NCBI RefSeq assembly: GCF_032854445.1
Contig: NC_088298.1
Span: 17,939,976 to 17,999,975 of the forward strand
DNA from: Liolophura sinensis
Lineage: Eukaryota > Mollusca > Polyplacophora > Chitonida > Chitonidae
DNA: 60,000 nucleotides
Direction of reading: 5' to 3'
In this document: positions 21,790-34,191 of the stretch, piece by piece
Layout of the letters: every line of letters begins with the position of its first letter
How positions within the stretch are numbered: position 1 is the stretch's first letter
Position numbers and translations under genes: made by a program
Notes under the pieces: generated by a model
What the model was told of the DNA's origin: nothing
Database searches by the model: none
What the model saw: only the letters and a program-made list of their open reading frames with translations

Positions 21790-21985
21790 TATTATTTATT
21801 TATTAATCTGATTAGTGTTTTACGCCGTACTCAAGAATATTTCACTTGTACAACGACAGCCAACATTATGGTGGAAGGGAAACCCATGACCATCCGCAGG
21901 TTGCTGCAAGACTTTCCCACTTACGGCCGGAGAGGAAACCAGCATGAGCTGGATCTCACACCGACCGCATTGGTGAGAAAAAACG
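21790..21985 (-). mobile_element. Truncated SINE, reverse orientation
   Basis: TTATTTATTTATT tail, core TTTTACGCCGTACTCAAGAA, CAACGACAGCCAACATTATG and a partial head ending at GACCGCATTGGTGAGA. Confidence 0.8.
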
Positions 21986-22520
21986 ACATGAGAATATTTT
22001 ATAACAACATAGAACATTTTAAACAACTGACAACCGAAAGCAGGCGAATGTTCCGCTGCCCAACAATCTGCATTTTTTTTTATTTTTTTGTCCAGCATGA
22101 CGACTCCAGTTCAAAACGGAGCACAAATACTTGACTTAGGTAGACTGTTAGTCAGTGCTTTTCGACTACGTTTGCAAACATATGCAATGCAGTTGCATCC
22201 AAAGTTGTTGTCAGCTGCAGAATTATTATAATGTAGAACTCTTTTGAAAATAAAGGCAAGAAAAGTTATTGACTGGTACATTGTCCATTTACATAAACAA
22301 GCCAAAACTTGACTCCGATCGCGATTGTTAGCTCAAACATCTACAATCGCCTTACAATTCCCTTGTGCGAGCGGTGCAATTTATTTTTGTACACTCAATT
22401 GTAAGATCTGTAATTGATCATAGCTACAATCTCTCTGTGCAAGCAGGCCCAGGTGGCTAGCCACTAAGCGCCCAGTCTATTAACAGTTGTATGCCGGTGT
22501 CATCAGAGTAGGCTAAGCTC

Positions 22521-22640
22521 CACTAACACGAAGCCCTCTTAGATTTAAGAGCACGTGACTACACTGGCCACGTAATGCTTACAGTGCTGTTTGCCATGGT
22601 AGATGCGTGCTCTTGACGTTAAGAGGGTTTCGTGCAAGTG
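22521..22640. repeat. Short inverted repeat (foldback or MITE-like)
   Basis: Left arm 22521-22556 (CACTAACACGAAGCCCTCTT ...) and right arm 22605-22640 are inverted copies of about 36 bp with a few mismatches and a 48-bp loop. Could be a small non-autonomous element; no open frame inside. Confidence 0.6.
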
Positions 22641-22844
22641 AGCAAGTGACTTTACGTGCCAGTTCGATCATTACTTTATCTTGAGATTACATAAGACTAA
22701 AGCCACTAAAGTATGCATGGTAGTATGTTAGTGGTAGTTACATATTGAATGTTACAAATATGCTAGTAGTGCCTGTTACAAGTGTACTAGTAGTGCAATG
22801 GTAGTATCTTACAAGTAAACTATTGACAACAATTTTGTTTGCTT

Positions 22845-23052
22845 ATTTATTTATTTATTTATTTGATTGCTGTTTTACGTCGTACTCAAGAATATTTCAC
22901 TTATACGACGGTGGCCAGCATTGTAGTAGGAGGAAACCGGGCACAGCCCGGTGGAAACCCACGACCTTTCGCAGATTGCTACAAGACCTTCCCACGTACA
23001 GCCGGAGAGGAAGCCAGCATGAGCTCGACTTGAACTCACAGCGACAGCATTA
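22845..23052 (-). mobile_element. tRNA-derived SINE, reverse orientation
   Basis: Well-preserved tail and core (TTTATTTATTTATTTGATTG, TACTCAAGAATATTTCACTT, ACGACGGTGGCCAGCATTG, GGGCACAGCCCGG). The head is truncated within the box-B region. Confidence 0.85.
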
Positions 23053-23200
23053 ATGACCCTTTTGCTTGTGGTGCGCTGATAACATGCTGCATGCCATGAA
23101 GTGGGCTGGTAGCATGCCACAAGTGGCCTAGTGGTGCGCTAAGGAAATGCTGATACGGATAAATTTATGAATGATATAAAAAAAAATTTGGTGAACGAAC

Positions 23201-23302
23201 CTGAGGTCTTATGGGCAATAACTATCCCCTCTAAACCAAAGCCGGTGGTGATCTGTCGAGGCTGCGATGGCGTAGCCATCTCTGTTATCTCCGCAACATC
23301 AT
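23201..23302 (-). CDS. 102-bp linker exon
   Basis: Acceptor CTGTTTTCAG and donor G|GTTCGT bound 102 bp, 34 codons, phase 1-1: DDVAEITEMATPSQPRQITT, then GFGLEGIVIAHKTS. The donor is weaker than those of its neighbours. It is the first unique exon after the tandem array in transcript order. Confidence 0.6.
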
Positions 23303-23801
23303 CTGAAAACAGAATAGCAAAATAAATAAATTCAGCTGAATATGTGATCCTAAAGTACACAAATCTGGGACAAATCATGCGGTGAGCAGTTTTGCAATGA
23401 CGTTGCAAAAACGCGAGATATACTTTTGACTAATGAGTAAAATCAATATTAAAATCGTGTACCATGCTCGTTCATAAGCTGTCGATAATATATGTAACTG
23501 TCAATGTATCCAACGTGACAATCTAATTCATCGCCACAAAGATACGGCCTCTTGCCCCACATGGTTACACCAAATATGTTTCACATTCAATGAAAAACCA
23601 CCATAAAGATCATTTATATATATTGTCAATGCTTTGCTTCCACTGTACCAAAAAATGTAAATTTCTCTTATTAAAAATTACATCTCATTGTTTCAGCCAT
23701 TTTTGTTTCTTAAAGATCAAGCAAGAAATCTAAGAAAAACACATTATTTAACATGAACCACAAGGAGTAAAAGTAAGATTATTCTCACTTAGGATTGCTT
23801 A
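23303..23801. other. Intron, left flank of the array
   Basis: AT-rich single-copy sequence. Identity with the repeat unit begins abruptly at about 23802 (CCACAGCGATTTAC); the base pattern before it (GGATTGCTTA) is only weakly like the corresponding part of other units. Confidence 0.7.
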
Positions 23802-23866
23802 CCACAGCGATTTACAAACGCTAACAAGGCTGGGAATTTACAGAAAGAAAACGCAGCATGTCTTAC

Positions 23867-24937
23867 CTCCAAACACTGCTGAAATCAGTGGGCCCTGAAC
23901 ATCAGGCAAGGACTGGCTACGTCTAACCGTGAATATGTAGTCTCCAACTGGTTGGCTAACTACTTCCCTGAGCTCACGGGTGTTAGTCAGACCTACTCCA
24001 ACACCGTAGACAGAAATTCCTCTTTGACGAGCAGTTCTAGCGGCAGGGACAACCCACTCAGTATTCACACTGGATTCTCCGCCTGTCACCAATACAGCAA
24101 CATCTGGCACATCTTTACGGTCTCCCGAGGATAACTTAAACATGTCTTTTCTGAAAGACCTGAGAGCTCCGGCCAGATTGGCTTTGCCCCCAGTGTACTT
24201 GACCTTGTTTATCGCATCCAAGACATCGGCTTTTGTCGAATATCGATTCATCTGGAAAGGAATGTCTGTTTTTCTGCCATACGTCAATAATCCCACGCGG
24301 AGAGAACCACCGTCAATGTCTGAGGATTCGACTATTCTTCTGGCAAACACTCGCATGTTTTCAAAGTCGTCTGGAGAAACATTGTCGGATGAGTCAAGAA
24401 TCAAAACCAAGTCTCTGGGAACTTTGATGCCAGTCACCGCCACGGGAGCCGTCGTCTTCTCTTTCTTTTCAGCGGGTCGCCTTGTACGTACTGTAAACCT
24501 GTCAGTGGCATCTGGCGCCTCTGTGCCAACTGTCTGGCCTGGTGTGCCCGTGAAAGGTTGCTGTGTTGCTTCAGGCTCTTCGAATATGTCTGTTGGTATT
24601 TCCGGTTGTCTGGGTGTGGTCTTGTCTCTTGTTACAAACGCTGTTTCTGTTGGTTGTTTTCTTGGCGCTTTTGTTGTCCTGTCTTCATCCGGGGACATTG
24701 TGGTCTTGTCTGGATACCTGTCCCTGCTAACCTCTGGTTTACCTGTGGGCTCTGATGTTACTGGCCGTCTGGGCACGCTGGTTGTCTCCCTGAAATACTC
24801 GTCAGTCTCTTCTTCCTCTTCCGTGGTGAAGGCTTCGGGCGCTGCTGTTTGTTCCGGTTTCCTTGGAGTTGCACGGGTCTTTTTGGTGGGCTCGGTCTCA
24901 ACAACGTATTCATCGGTTACCCCAGGTTCTCCTGAGC
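23867..24937 (-). CDS. Array unit U1: linker+VWA exon
   Basis: Reference description for the 1071-bp exon, 357 residues, phase 1-1 (acceptor TCTTATTTACAG, donor G|GTAAGAC). Residues 1 to about 172 are a Cys-free Thr/Pro/Glu/Lys linker: GSGEPGVTDEYVVETEP, an acidic TTEEEEETDEY patch, then DRTTKAPRKQPTET. Residues 173-357 are a VWA domain: VPRDLVLILDSSDNVSPDD, DIDGGSLRVGLLTYGRK, YTGGKANLAGAL (about 249-260), VTGGESSVNTEW (about 284-295), YGVGVGLTN and a final SAVFGG. MIDAS residues are altered (DSSDN, Lys/Ala where Thr is usual, Gly for the loop Asp). U1 is the terminal unit and has private differences (GAAACATTGTC instead of GAAACGTTGTC; Lys in PRKPEQ). Confidence 0.92.
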
Positions 24938-25170
24938 CTGTAAATAAGAATCAAAACAGTTGCTTGAAAAGAAAAAGGAAATCGACACGATACAATGTTG
25001 CCATACACACAGCAAGCAACTTGTGCTCTTTTCTCCACCTTTTTTGAAAGAAATAATGCGCTGAGGCTATAGGCTTGAGTGACGTTTTGACGAGAGCATC
25101 AAGTAATTTAGCCTATTGCAGCTGCCATGGAGTGTAGATGGCACAACGGACACTATGGATATAGTCTTAC

Positions 25171-25518
25171 CCTCAATATCATCTGTGACAGGTTGCTTTT
25201 CAGGTAATTTCGCTGGTGTGAAGGTCACTCCTGGCTCTGCTCGCGTCGTGCTTTCAGTTTTGAGGGCTAACTGAACAGTTGGTGTTGCTGCTGGCTGGGA
25301 CGCCTCAGTCAGAGTTACGATTGGTCTGGCTTTAGCTGTCGTTGTTTCTCTTGGTTCAAGGGATTCCTTCTCCTCGGGGAGCATCTTTGTTGGAAGAGTC
25401 TTCCCGGGCAGATCAGTGCTGATTTCTTCCGCAGGCTTCCTGCTTTCTGTCTGTCTGCCGAGTGATGTGACCGGTTGGACAGTTTGTGCTGCTGTTGTTA
25501 ACAGTGATTCTCTTGCCA
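25171..25518 (-). CDS. Array unit U1: linker exon
   Basis: Reference description for the 348-bp exon, 116 residues, phase 1-1 (acceptor TTTTTACAG, donor G|GTAAGAC). It starts VARESLLTTAAQTVQPVTS, continues PAEEISTDLPGKTLPTKMLP and PRETTTAKARPIVTLTEAS, and ends KLPEKQPVTDDIEG. No cysteine, no predicted domain; Thr/Pro/Glu/Lys-rich, probably extended and O-glycosylated. U1 has Gly for Asp in SLDRQ, and one extra A in the adjacent acceptor tract, unique in the array. Confidence 0.88.
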
Positions 25519-25671
25519 CTGTAAAAACAAAATTGGAAGAAATTGCAGAGATAAAAGGGATGATGTGAGCCTGTCGAAAGATGATAATTTCAATTTGCAC
25601 TGCTTCCCACAGCGATTTACAAACGCTAACAAGGCTGGGAATTTACAGAAAGAAAACGCAGCATGTCTTAC

Positions 25672-26742
25672 CTCCAAACACTGCTGAAATCAGTGGGTCC
25701 TGAACATCAGGCAAGGACTGGCTACGTCTAACCGTGAATATGTAGTCTCCAACTGGTTGGCTAACTACTTCCCTGAGCTCACGGGTGTTAGTCAGACCTA
25801 CTCCAACACCGTAGACAGAAATTCCTCTTTGACGAGCAGTTCTAGCGGCAGGGACAACCCACTCAGTATTCACACTGGATTCTCCGCCTGTCACCAATAC
25901 AGCAACATCTGGCACATCTTTACGGTCTCCCGAGGATAACTTAAACATGTCTTTTCTGAAAGACCTGAGAGCTCCGGCCAGATTGGCTTTGCCCCCAGTG
26001 TACTTGACCTTGTTTATCGCATCCAAGACATCGGCTTTTGTCGAATATCGATTCATCTGGAAAGGAATGTCTGTTTTTCTGCCATACGTCAATAATCCCA
26101 CGCGGAGAGAACCACCGTCAATGTCTGAGGATTCGACTATTCTTCTGGCAAACACTCTCATGTTTTCAAAGTCGTCTGGAGAAACGTTGTCGGATGAGTC
26201 AAGAATCAAAACCAAGTCTCTGGGAACTTTGATGCCAGTCACCGCCACGGGAGCCGTCGTCTTCTCTTTCTTTTCAGCGGGTCGCCTTGTACGTACTGTA
26301 AACCTGTCAGTGGCATCTGGCGCCTCTGTGCCAACTGTCTGGCCTGGTGTGCCCGTGAAAGGTTGCTGTGTTGCTTCAGGCTCTTCGAATATGTCTGTTG
26401 GTATTTCCGGTTGTCTGGGTGTGGTCTTGTCTCTTGTTACAAACGCTGTTTCTGTTGGTTGTTTTCTTGGCGCTTTTGTTGTCCTGTCTTCATCCGGGGA
26501 CATTGTGGTCTTGTCTGGATACCTGTCCCTGCTAACCTCTGGTTTACCTGTGGGCTCTGATGTTACTGGCCGTCTGGGCACGCTGGTTGTCTCCCTGAAA
26601 TACTCGTCAGTCTCTTCTTCCTCTTCCGTGGTGAAGGCTTCGGGCGCTGCTGTTTGTTCTGGTTGCCTTGGAGTTGCACGGGTCTTTTTGGTGGGCTCGG
26701 TCTCAACAACGTATTCATCGGTTACCCCAGGTTCTCCTGAGC
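25672..26742 (-). CDS. Array unit U2: linker+VWA exon
   Basis: Intact. Carries Asp for Gly in DVQGPL near the C-terminal end, shared only with U3. Confidence 0.92.
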
Positions 26743-26975
26743 CTGTAAATAAGAATCAAAACAGTTGCTTGAAAAGAAAAAGGAAATCGACACGATACAA
26801 TGTTGCCATACACACAGCAAGCAACTTGTGCTCTTTTCTCCACCTTTTTTGAAAGAAATAATGCGCTGAGGCTATAGGCTTGAGTGACGTTTTGACGAGA
26901 GCATCAAGTAATTTAGCCTATTGCAGCTGCCATGGAGTGTAGATGGCACAACGGACACTATGGATATAGTCTTAC

Positions 26976-27323
26976 CCTCAATATCATCTGTGACAGGTTG
27001 CTTTTCAGGTAATTTCGCTGGTGTGAAGGTTACTCCTGGCTCTGCTCGCGTCGTGCTTTCAGTTTTGAGGGCTAACTGAACAGTTGGTGTTGCTGCTGGC
27101 TGGGACGCCTCAGTCAGAGTTACGATTGGTCTGGCTTTAGCTGTCGTTGTTTCTCTTGGTTCAAGGGATTCCTTCTCCTCGGGGAGCATCTTTGTTGGAA
27201 GAGTCTTCCCGGGCAGATCAGTGCTGATTTCTTCCGCAGGCTTCCTGCTTTCTGTCTGTCTGTCGAGTGATGTGACCGGTTGGACAGTTTGTGCTGCTGT
27301 TGTTAACAGTGATTCTCTTGCCA
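26976..27323 (-). CDS. Array unit U2: linker exon
   Basis: Intact and of consensus sequence (SLDRQTES form). Confidence 0.88.
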
Positions 27324-27475
27324 CTGTAAAACAAAATTGGAAGAAATTGCAGAGATAAAAGGGATGATGTGAGCCTGTCGAAAGATGATAATTTCAATTT
27401 GCACTGCTTCCCACAGCGATTTACAAACGCTAACAAGGCTGGGAATTTACAGAAAGAAAACGCAGCATGTCTTAC

Positions 27476-28546
27476 CTCCAAACACTGCTGAAATCAGTGG
27501 GTCCTGAACATCAGGCAAGGACTGGCTACGTCTAACCGTAAATATGTAGTCTCCAACTGGTTGGCTAACTACTTCCCTGAGCTCACGGGTGTTAGTCAGA
27601 CCTACTCCAACACCGTAGACAGAAATTCCTCTTTGACGAGCAGTTCTAGCGGCAGGGACAACCCACTCAGTATTCACACTGGATTCTCCGCCTGTCACCA
27701 ATACAGCAACATCTGGCACATCTTTACGGTCTCCCGAGGATAACTTAAACATGTCTTTTCTGAAAGACCTGAGAGCTCCGGCCAGATTGGCTTTGCCCCC
27801 AGTGTACTTGACCTTGTTTATCGCATCCAAGACATCGGCTTTTGTCGAATATCGATTCATCTGGAAAGGAATGTCTGTTTTTCTGCCATACGTCAATAAT
27901 CCCACGCGGAGAGAACCACCGTCAATGTCTGAGGATTCGACTATTCTTCTGGCAAACACTCTCATGTTTTCAAAGTCGTCTGGAGAAACGTTGTCGGATG
28001 AGTCAAGAATCAAAACCAAGTCTCTGGGAACTTTGATGCCAGTCACCGCCACGGGAGCCGTCGTCTTCTCTTTCTTTTCAGCGGGTCGCCTTGTACGTAC
28101 TGTAAACCTGTCAGTGGCATCTGGCGCCTCTGTGCCAACTGTCTGGCCTGGTGTGCCCGTGAAAGGTTGCTGTGTTGCTTCAGGCTCTTCGAATATGTCT
28201 GTTGGTATTTCCGGTTGTCTGGGTGTGGTCTTGTCTCTTGTTACAAACGCTGTTTCTGTTGGTTGTTTTCTTGGCGCTTTTGTTGTCCTGTCTTCATCCG
28301 GGGACATTGTGGTCTTGTCTGGATACCTGTCCCTGCTAACCTCTGGTTTACCTGTGGGCTCTGATGTTACTGGCCGTCTGGGCACGCTGGTTGTCTCCCT
28401 GAAATACTCGTCAGTCTCTTCTTCCTCTTCCGTGGTGAAGGCTTCGGGCGCTGCTGTTTGTTCCGGTTGCCTTGGAGTTGCACGGGTCTTTTTGGTGGGC
28501 TCGGTCTCAACAACGTATTCATCGGTTACCCCAGGTTCTCCTGAGC
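27476..28546 (-). CDS. Array unit U3: linker+VWA exon
   Basis: Intact. Shares the DVQDPL variant with U2, so these two are probably sister units. Confidence 0.92.
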
Positions 28547-28779
28547 CTGTAAATAAGAATCAAAACAGTTGCTTGAAAAGAAAAAGGAAATCGACACGAT
28601 ACAATGTTGCCATACACACAGCAAGCAACTTGTGCTCTTTTCTCCACCTTTTTTGAAAGAAATAATGCGCTGAGGCTATAGGCTTGAGTGACGTTTTGAC
28701 GAGAGCATCAAGTAATTTAGCCTATTGCAGCTGCCATGGAGTGTAGATGGCACAACGGACACTATGGATATAGTCTTAC

Positions 28780-29127
28780 CCTCAATATCATCTGTGACAG
28801 GTTGCTTTTCAGGTAATTTCGCTGGTGTGAAGGTTACTCCTGGCTCTGCTCGCGTCGTGCTTTCAGTTTTGAGGGCTAACTGAACAGTTGGTGTTGCTGC
28901 TGGCTGGGACGCCTCAGTCAGAGTTACGATTGGTCTGGCTTTAGCTGTCGTTGTTTCTCTTGGTTCAAGGGATTCCTTCTCCTCGGGGAGCATCTTTGTT
29001 GGAAGAGTCTTCCCGGGCAGATCAGTGCTGATTTCTTCCGCAGGCTTCCTGCTTTCTATCTGTCTGTCGAGTGATGTGACCGGTTGGACAGTTTGTGCTG
29101 CTGTTGTTAACAGTGATTCTCTTGCCA
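28780..29127 (-). CDS. Array unit U3: linker exon
   Basis: Intact; Ile for Thr in RQTES, private to this unit. Confidence 0.88.
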
Positions 29128-29279
29128 CTGTAAAACAAAATTGGAAGAAATTGCAGAGATAAAAGGGATGATGTGAGCCTGTCGAAAGATGATAATTTCA
29201 ATTTGCACTGCTTCCCACAGCGATTTACAAACGCTAACAAGGCTGGGAATTTACAGAAAGAAAACGCAGCATGTCTTAC

Positions 29280-30350
29280 CTCCAAACACTGCTGAAATCA
29301 GTGGGCCCTGAACATCAGGCAAGGACTGGCTACGTCTAACCGTGAATATGTAGTCTCCAACTGGTTGGCTAACTACTTCCCTGAGCTCACGGGTGTTAGT
29401 CAGACCTACTCCAACACCGTAGACAGAAATTCCTCTTTGACGAGCAGTTCTAGCGGCAGGGACAACCCACTCAGTATTCACACTGGATTCTCCGCCTGTC
29501 ACCAATACAGCAACATCTGGCACATCTTTACGGTCTCCCGAGGATAACTTAAACATGTCTTTTCTGAAAGACCTGAGAGCTCCGGCCAGATTGGCTTTGC
29601 CCCCAGTGTACTTGACCTTGTTTATCGCATCCAAGACATCGGCTTTTGTCGAATATCGATTCATCTGGAAAGGAATGTCTGTTTTTCTGCCATACGTCAA
29701 TAATCCCACGCGGAGAGAACCACCGTCAATGTCTGAGGATTCGACTATTCTTCTGGCAAACACTCTCATGTTTTCAAAGTCGTCTGGAGAAACGTTGTCG
29801 GATGAGTCAAGAATCAAAACCAAGTCTCTGGGAACTTTGATGCCAGTCACCGCCACGGGAGCCGTCGTCTTCTCTTTCTTTTCAGCGGGTCGCCTTGTAC
29901 GTACTGTAAACCTGTCAGTGGCATCTGGCGCCTCTGTGCCAACTGTCTGGCCTGGTGTGCCCGTGAAAGGTTGCTGTGTTGCTTCAGGCTCTTCGAATAT
30001 GTCTGTTGGTATTTCCGGTTGTCTGGGTGTGGTCTTGTCTCTTGTTACAAACGCTGTTTCTGTTGGTTGTTTTCTTGGCGCTTTTGTTGTCCTGTCTTCA
30101 TCCGGGGACATTGTGGTCTTGTCTGGATACCTGTCCCTGCTAACCTCTGGTTTACCTGTGGGCTCTGATGTTACTGGCCGTCTGGGCACGCTGGTTGTCT
30201 CCCTGAAATACTCGTCAGTCTCTTCTTCCTCTTCCGTGGTGAAGGCTTCGGGCGCTGCTGTTTGTTCCGGTTGCCTTGGAGTTGCACGGGTCTTTTTGGT
30301 GGGCTCGGTCTCAACAACGTATTCATCGGTTACCCCAGGTTCTCCTGAGC
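29280..30350 (-). CDS. Array unit U4: linker+VWA exon
   Basis: Intact, consensus protein sequence. Confidence 0.92.
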
Positions 30351-30583
30351 CTGTAAATAAGAATCAAAACAGTTGCTTGAAAAGAAAAAGGAAATCGACA
30401 CGATACAATGTTGCCATACACACAGCAAGCAACTTGTGCTCTTTTCTCCACCTTTTTTGAAAGAAATAATGCGCTGAGGCTATAGGCTTGAGTGACGTTT
30501 TGACGAGAGCATCAAGTAATTTAGCCTATTGCAGCTGCCATGGAGTGTAGATGGCACAACGGACACTATGGATATAGTCTTAC

Positions 30584-30931
30584 CCTCAATATCATCTGTG
30601 ACAGGTTGCTTTTCAGGTAATTTCGCTGGTGTGAAGGTCACTCCTGGCTCTGCTCGCGTCGTGCTTTCAGTTTTGAGGGCTAACTGAACAGTTGGTGTTG
30701 CTGCTGGCTGGGACGCCTCAGTCAGAGTTACGATTGGTCTGGCTTTAGCTGTCGTTGTTTCTCTTGGTTCAAGGGATTCCTTCTCCTCGGGGAGCATCTT
30801 TGTTGGAAGAGTCTTCCCGGGCAGATCAGTGCTGATTTCTTCCGCAGGCTTCCTGCTTTCTGTCTGTCTGTCGAGTGATGTGACCGGTTGGAAAGTTTGT
30901 GCTGCTGTTGTTAACAGTGATTCTCTTGCCA
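30584..30931 (-). CDS. Array unit U4: linker exon
   Basis: Intact; Phe for Val in AQTVQP, private to this unit. Confidence 0.88.
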
Positions 30932-31083
30932 CTGTAAAACAAAATTGGAAGAAATTGCAGAGATAAAAGGGATGATGTGAGCCTGTCGAAAGATGATAAT
31001 TTCAATTTGCACTGCTTCCCACAGCGATTTACAAACGCTAACAAGGCTGGGAATTTACAGAAAGAAAACGCAGCATGTCTTAC

Positions 31084-32154
31084 CTCCAAACACTGCTGAA
31101 ATCAGTGGGCCCTGAACATCAGGCAAGGACTGGCTACGTCTAACCGTGAATATGTAGTCTCCAACTGGTTGGCTAACTACTTCCCTGAGCTCACGGGTGT
31201 TAGTCAGACCTACTCCAACACCGTAGACAGAAATTCCTCTTTGACGAGCAGTTCTAGCGGCAGGGACAACCCACTCAGTATTCACACTGGATTCTCCGCC
31301 TGTCACCAATACAGCAACATCTGGCACATCTTTACGGTCTCCCGAGGATAACTTAAACATGTCTTTTCTGAAAGACCTGAGAGCTCCGGCCAGATTGGCT
31401 TTGCCCCCAGTGTACTTGACCTTGTTTATCGCATCCAAGACATCGGCTTTTGTCGAATATCGATTCATCTGGAAAGGAATGTCTGTTTTTCTGCCATACG
31501 TCAATAATCCCACGCGGAGAGAACCACCGTCAATGTCTGAGGATTCGACTATTCTTCTGGCAAACACTCGCATGTTTTCAAAGTCGTCTGGAGAAACGTT
31601 GTCGGATGAGTCAAGAATCAAAACCAAGTCTCTGGGAACTTTGATGCCAGTCACCGCCACGGGAGCCGTCGTCTTCTCTTTCTTTTCAGCGGGTCGTCTT
31701 GTACGTACTGTAAACCTGTCAGTGGCATCTGGCGCCTCTGTGCCAACTGTCTGGCCTGGTGTGCCCGTGAAAGGTTGCTGTGTTGCTTCAGGCTCTTCGA
31801 ATATGTCTGTTGGTATTTCCGGTTGTCTGGGTGTGGTCTTGTCTCTTGTTACAAACGCTGTTTCTGTTGGTTGTTTTCTTGGCGCTTTTGTTGTCCTGTC
31901 TTCATCCGGGGACATTGTGGTCTTGTCTGGATACCTGTCCCTGCTAACCTCTGGTTTACCTGTGGGCTCTGATGTTACTGGCCGTCTGGGCACGCTGGTT
32001 GTCTCCCTGAAATACTCGTCAGTCTCTTCTTCCTCTTCCGTGGTGAAGGCTTCGGGCGCTGCTGTTTGTTCCGGTTGCCTTGGAGTTGCACGGGTCTTTT
32101 TGGTGGGCTCGGTCTCAACAACGTATTCATCGGTTACCCCAGGTTCTCCTGAGC
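31084..32154 (-). CDS. Array unit U5: linker+VWA exon
   Basis: Intact, consensus protein. Shares silent variants (CGA for AGA in NMRVF; GGTCGTCTT) with U9 and U11. Confidence 0.92.
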
Positions 32155-32387
32155 CTGTAAATAAGAATCAAAACAGTTGCTTGAAAAGAAAAAGGAAATC
32201 GACACGATACAATGTTGCCATACACACAGCAAGCAACTTGTGCTCTTTTCTCCACCTTTTTTGAAAGAAATAATGCGCTGAGGCTATAGGCTTGAGTGAC
32301 GTTTTGACGAGAGCATCAAGTAATTTAGCCTATTGCAGCTGCCATGGAGTGGAGATGGCACAACGGACACTATGGATATAGTCTTAC

Positions 32388-32735
32388 CCTCAATATCATC
32401 TGTGACAGGTTGCTTTTCAGGTAATTTCGCTGGTGTGAAGGTCACTCCTGGCTCTGCTCGCGTCGTGCTTTCAGTTTTGAGGGCTAACTGAACAGTTGGT
32501 GTTGCTGCTGGCTGGGACGCCTCAGTCAGAGTTACGATTGGTCTGGCTTTAGCTGTCGTTGTTTCTCTTGGTTCAAGGGATTCCTTCTCCTCGGGGAGCA
32601 TCTTTGTTGGAAGAGTCTTCCCGGGCAGATCAGTGCTGATTTCTTCCGCAGGCTTCCTGCTTTCTGTCTGTCTGTCGAGTGATGTGACCGGTTGGACAGT
32701 TTGTGCTGCTGTTGTTAACAGTGATTCTCTTGCCA
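32388..32735 (-). CDS. Array unit U5: linker exon
   Basis: Intact, consensus. The flanking introns carry the GAGTGGAGATGG and GAGATCAAAGG forms. Confidence 0.88.
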
Positions 32736-32887
32736 CTGTAAAACAAAATTGGAAGAAATTGCAGAGATCAAAGGGATGATGTGAGCCTGTCGAAAGATGA
32801 TAATTTCAATTTGCACTGCTTCCCACAGCGATTTACAAACGCTAACAAGGCTGGGAATTTACAGAAAGAAAACGCAGCATGTCTTAC

Positions 32888-33958
32888 CTCCAAACACTGC
32901 TGAAATCAGTGGGCCCTGAACATCAGGCAAGGACTGGCTACGTCTAACCGTGAATATGTAGTCTCCAACTGGTTGGCTAACTACTTCCCTGAGCTCACGG
33001 GTGTTAGTCAGACCTACTCCAACACCGTAGACAGAAATTCCTCTTTGACGAGCAGTTCTAGCGGCAGGGACAACCCACTCAGTATTCACACTGGATTCTC
33101 CGCCTGTCACCAATACAGCAACATCTGGCACATCTTTACGGTCTCCCGAGGATAACTTAAACATGTCTTTTCTGAAAGACCTGAGAGCTCCGGCCAGATT
33201 GGCTTTGCCCCCAGTGTACTTGACCTTGTTTATCGCATCCAAGACATCGGCTTTTGTCGAATATCGATTCATCTGGAAAGGAATGTCTGTTTTTCTGCCA
33301 TACGTCAATAATCCCACGCGGAGAGAACCACCGTCAATGTCTGAGGATTCGACTATTCTTCTGGCAAACACTCTCATGTTTTCAAAGTCGTCTGGAGAAA
33401 CGTTGTCGGATGAGTCAAGAATCAAAACCAAGTCTCTGGGAACTTTGATGCCAGTCACCGCCACGGGAGCCGTCGTCTTCTCTTTCTTTTCAGCGGGTCG
33501 CCTTGTACGTACTGTAAACCTGTCAGTGGCATCTGGCGCCTCTGTGCCAACTGTCTGGCCTGGTGTGCCCGTGAAAGGTTGCTGTGTTGCTTCAGGCTCT
33601 TCGAATATGTCTGTTGGTATTTCCGGTTGTCTGGGTGTGGTCTTGTCTCTTGTTACAAACGCTGTTTCTGTTGGTTGTTTTCTTGGCGCTTTTGTTGTCC
33701 TGTCTTCATCCGGGGACATTGTGGTCTTGTCTGGATACCTGTCCCTGCTAACCTCTGGTTTACCTGTGGGCTCTGATGTTACTGGCCGTCTGGGCACGCT
33801 GGTTGTCTCCCTGAAATACTCGTCAGTCTCTTCTTCCTCTTCCGTGGTGAAGGCTTCGGGCGCTGCTGTTTGTTCCGGTTTCCTTGGAGTTGCACGGGTC
33901 TTTTTGGTGGGCTCGGTCTCAACAACGTATTCATCGGTTACCCCAGGTTCTCCTGAGC
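32888..33958 (-). CDS. Array unit U6: linker+VWA exon
   Basis: Intact; Lys in the PRKPEQ position (also U1, U7, U13), where most units have Gln. Confidence 0.92.
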
Positions 33959-34191
33959 CTGTAAATAAGAATCAAAACAGTTGCTTGAAAAGAAAAAGGA
34001 AATCGACACGATACAATGTTGCCATACACACAGCAAGCAACTTGTGCTCTTTTCTCCACCTTTTTTGAAAGAAATAATGCGCTGAGGCTATAGGCTTGAG
34101 TGACGTTTTGACGAGAGCATCAAGTAATTTAGCCTATTGCAGCTGCCATGGAGTGGAGATGGCACAACGGACACTATGGATATAGTCTTAC

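Larger units (their letters stand above)
20781..23200. other. Long intron with two SINEs and a foldback element
   Basis: The longest intron in the window, about 2.4 kb. It holds SINEs at 21790-21985 and 22845-23052, a short inverted repeat at 22521-22640, and diffuse AGTAGTGC/TGTTACAAGT repeats at 22690-22815. No exon found. Confidence 0.6.
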
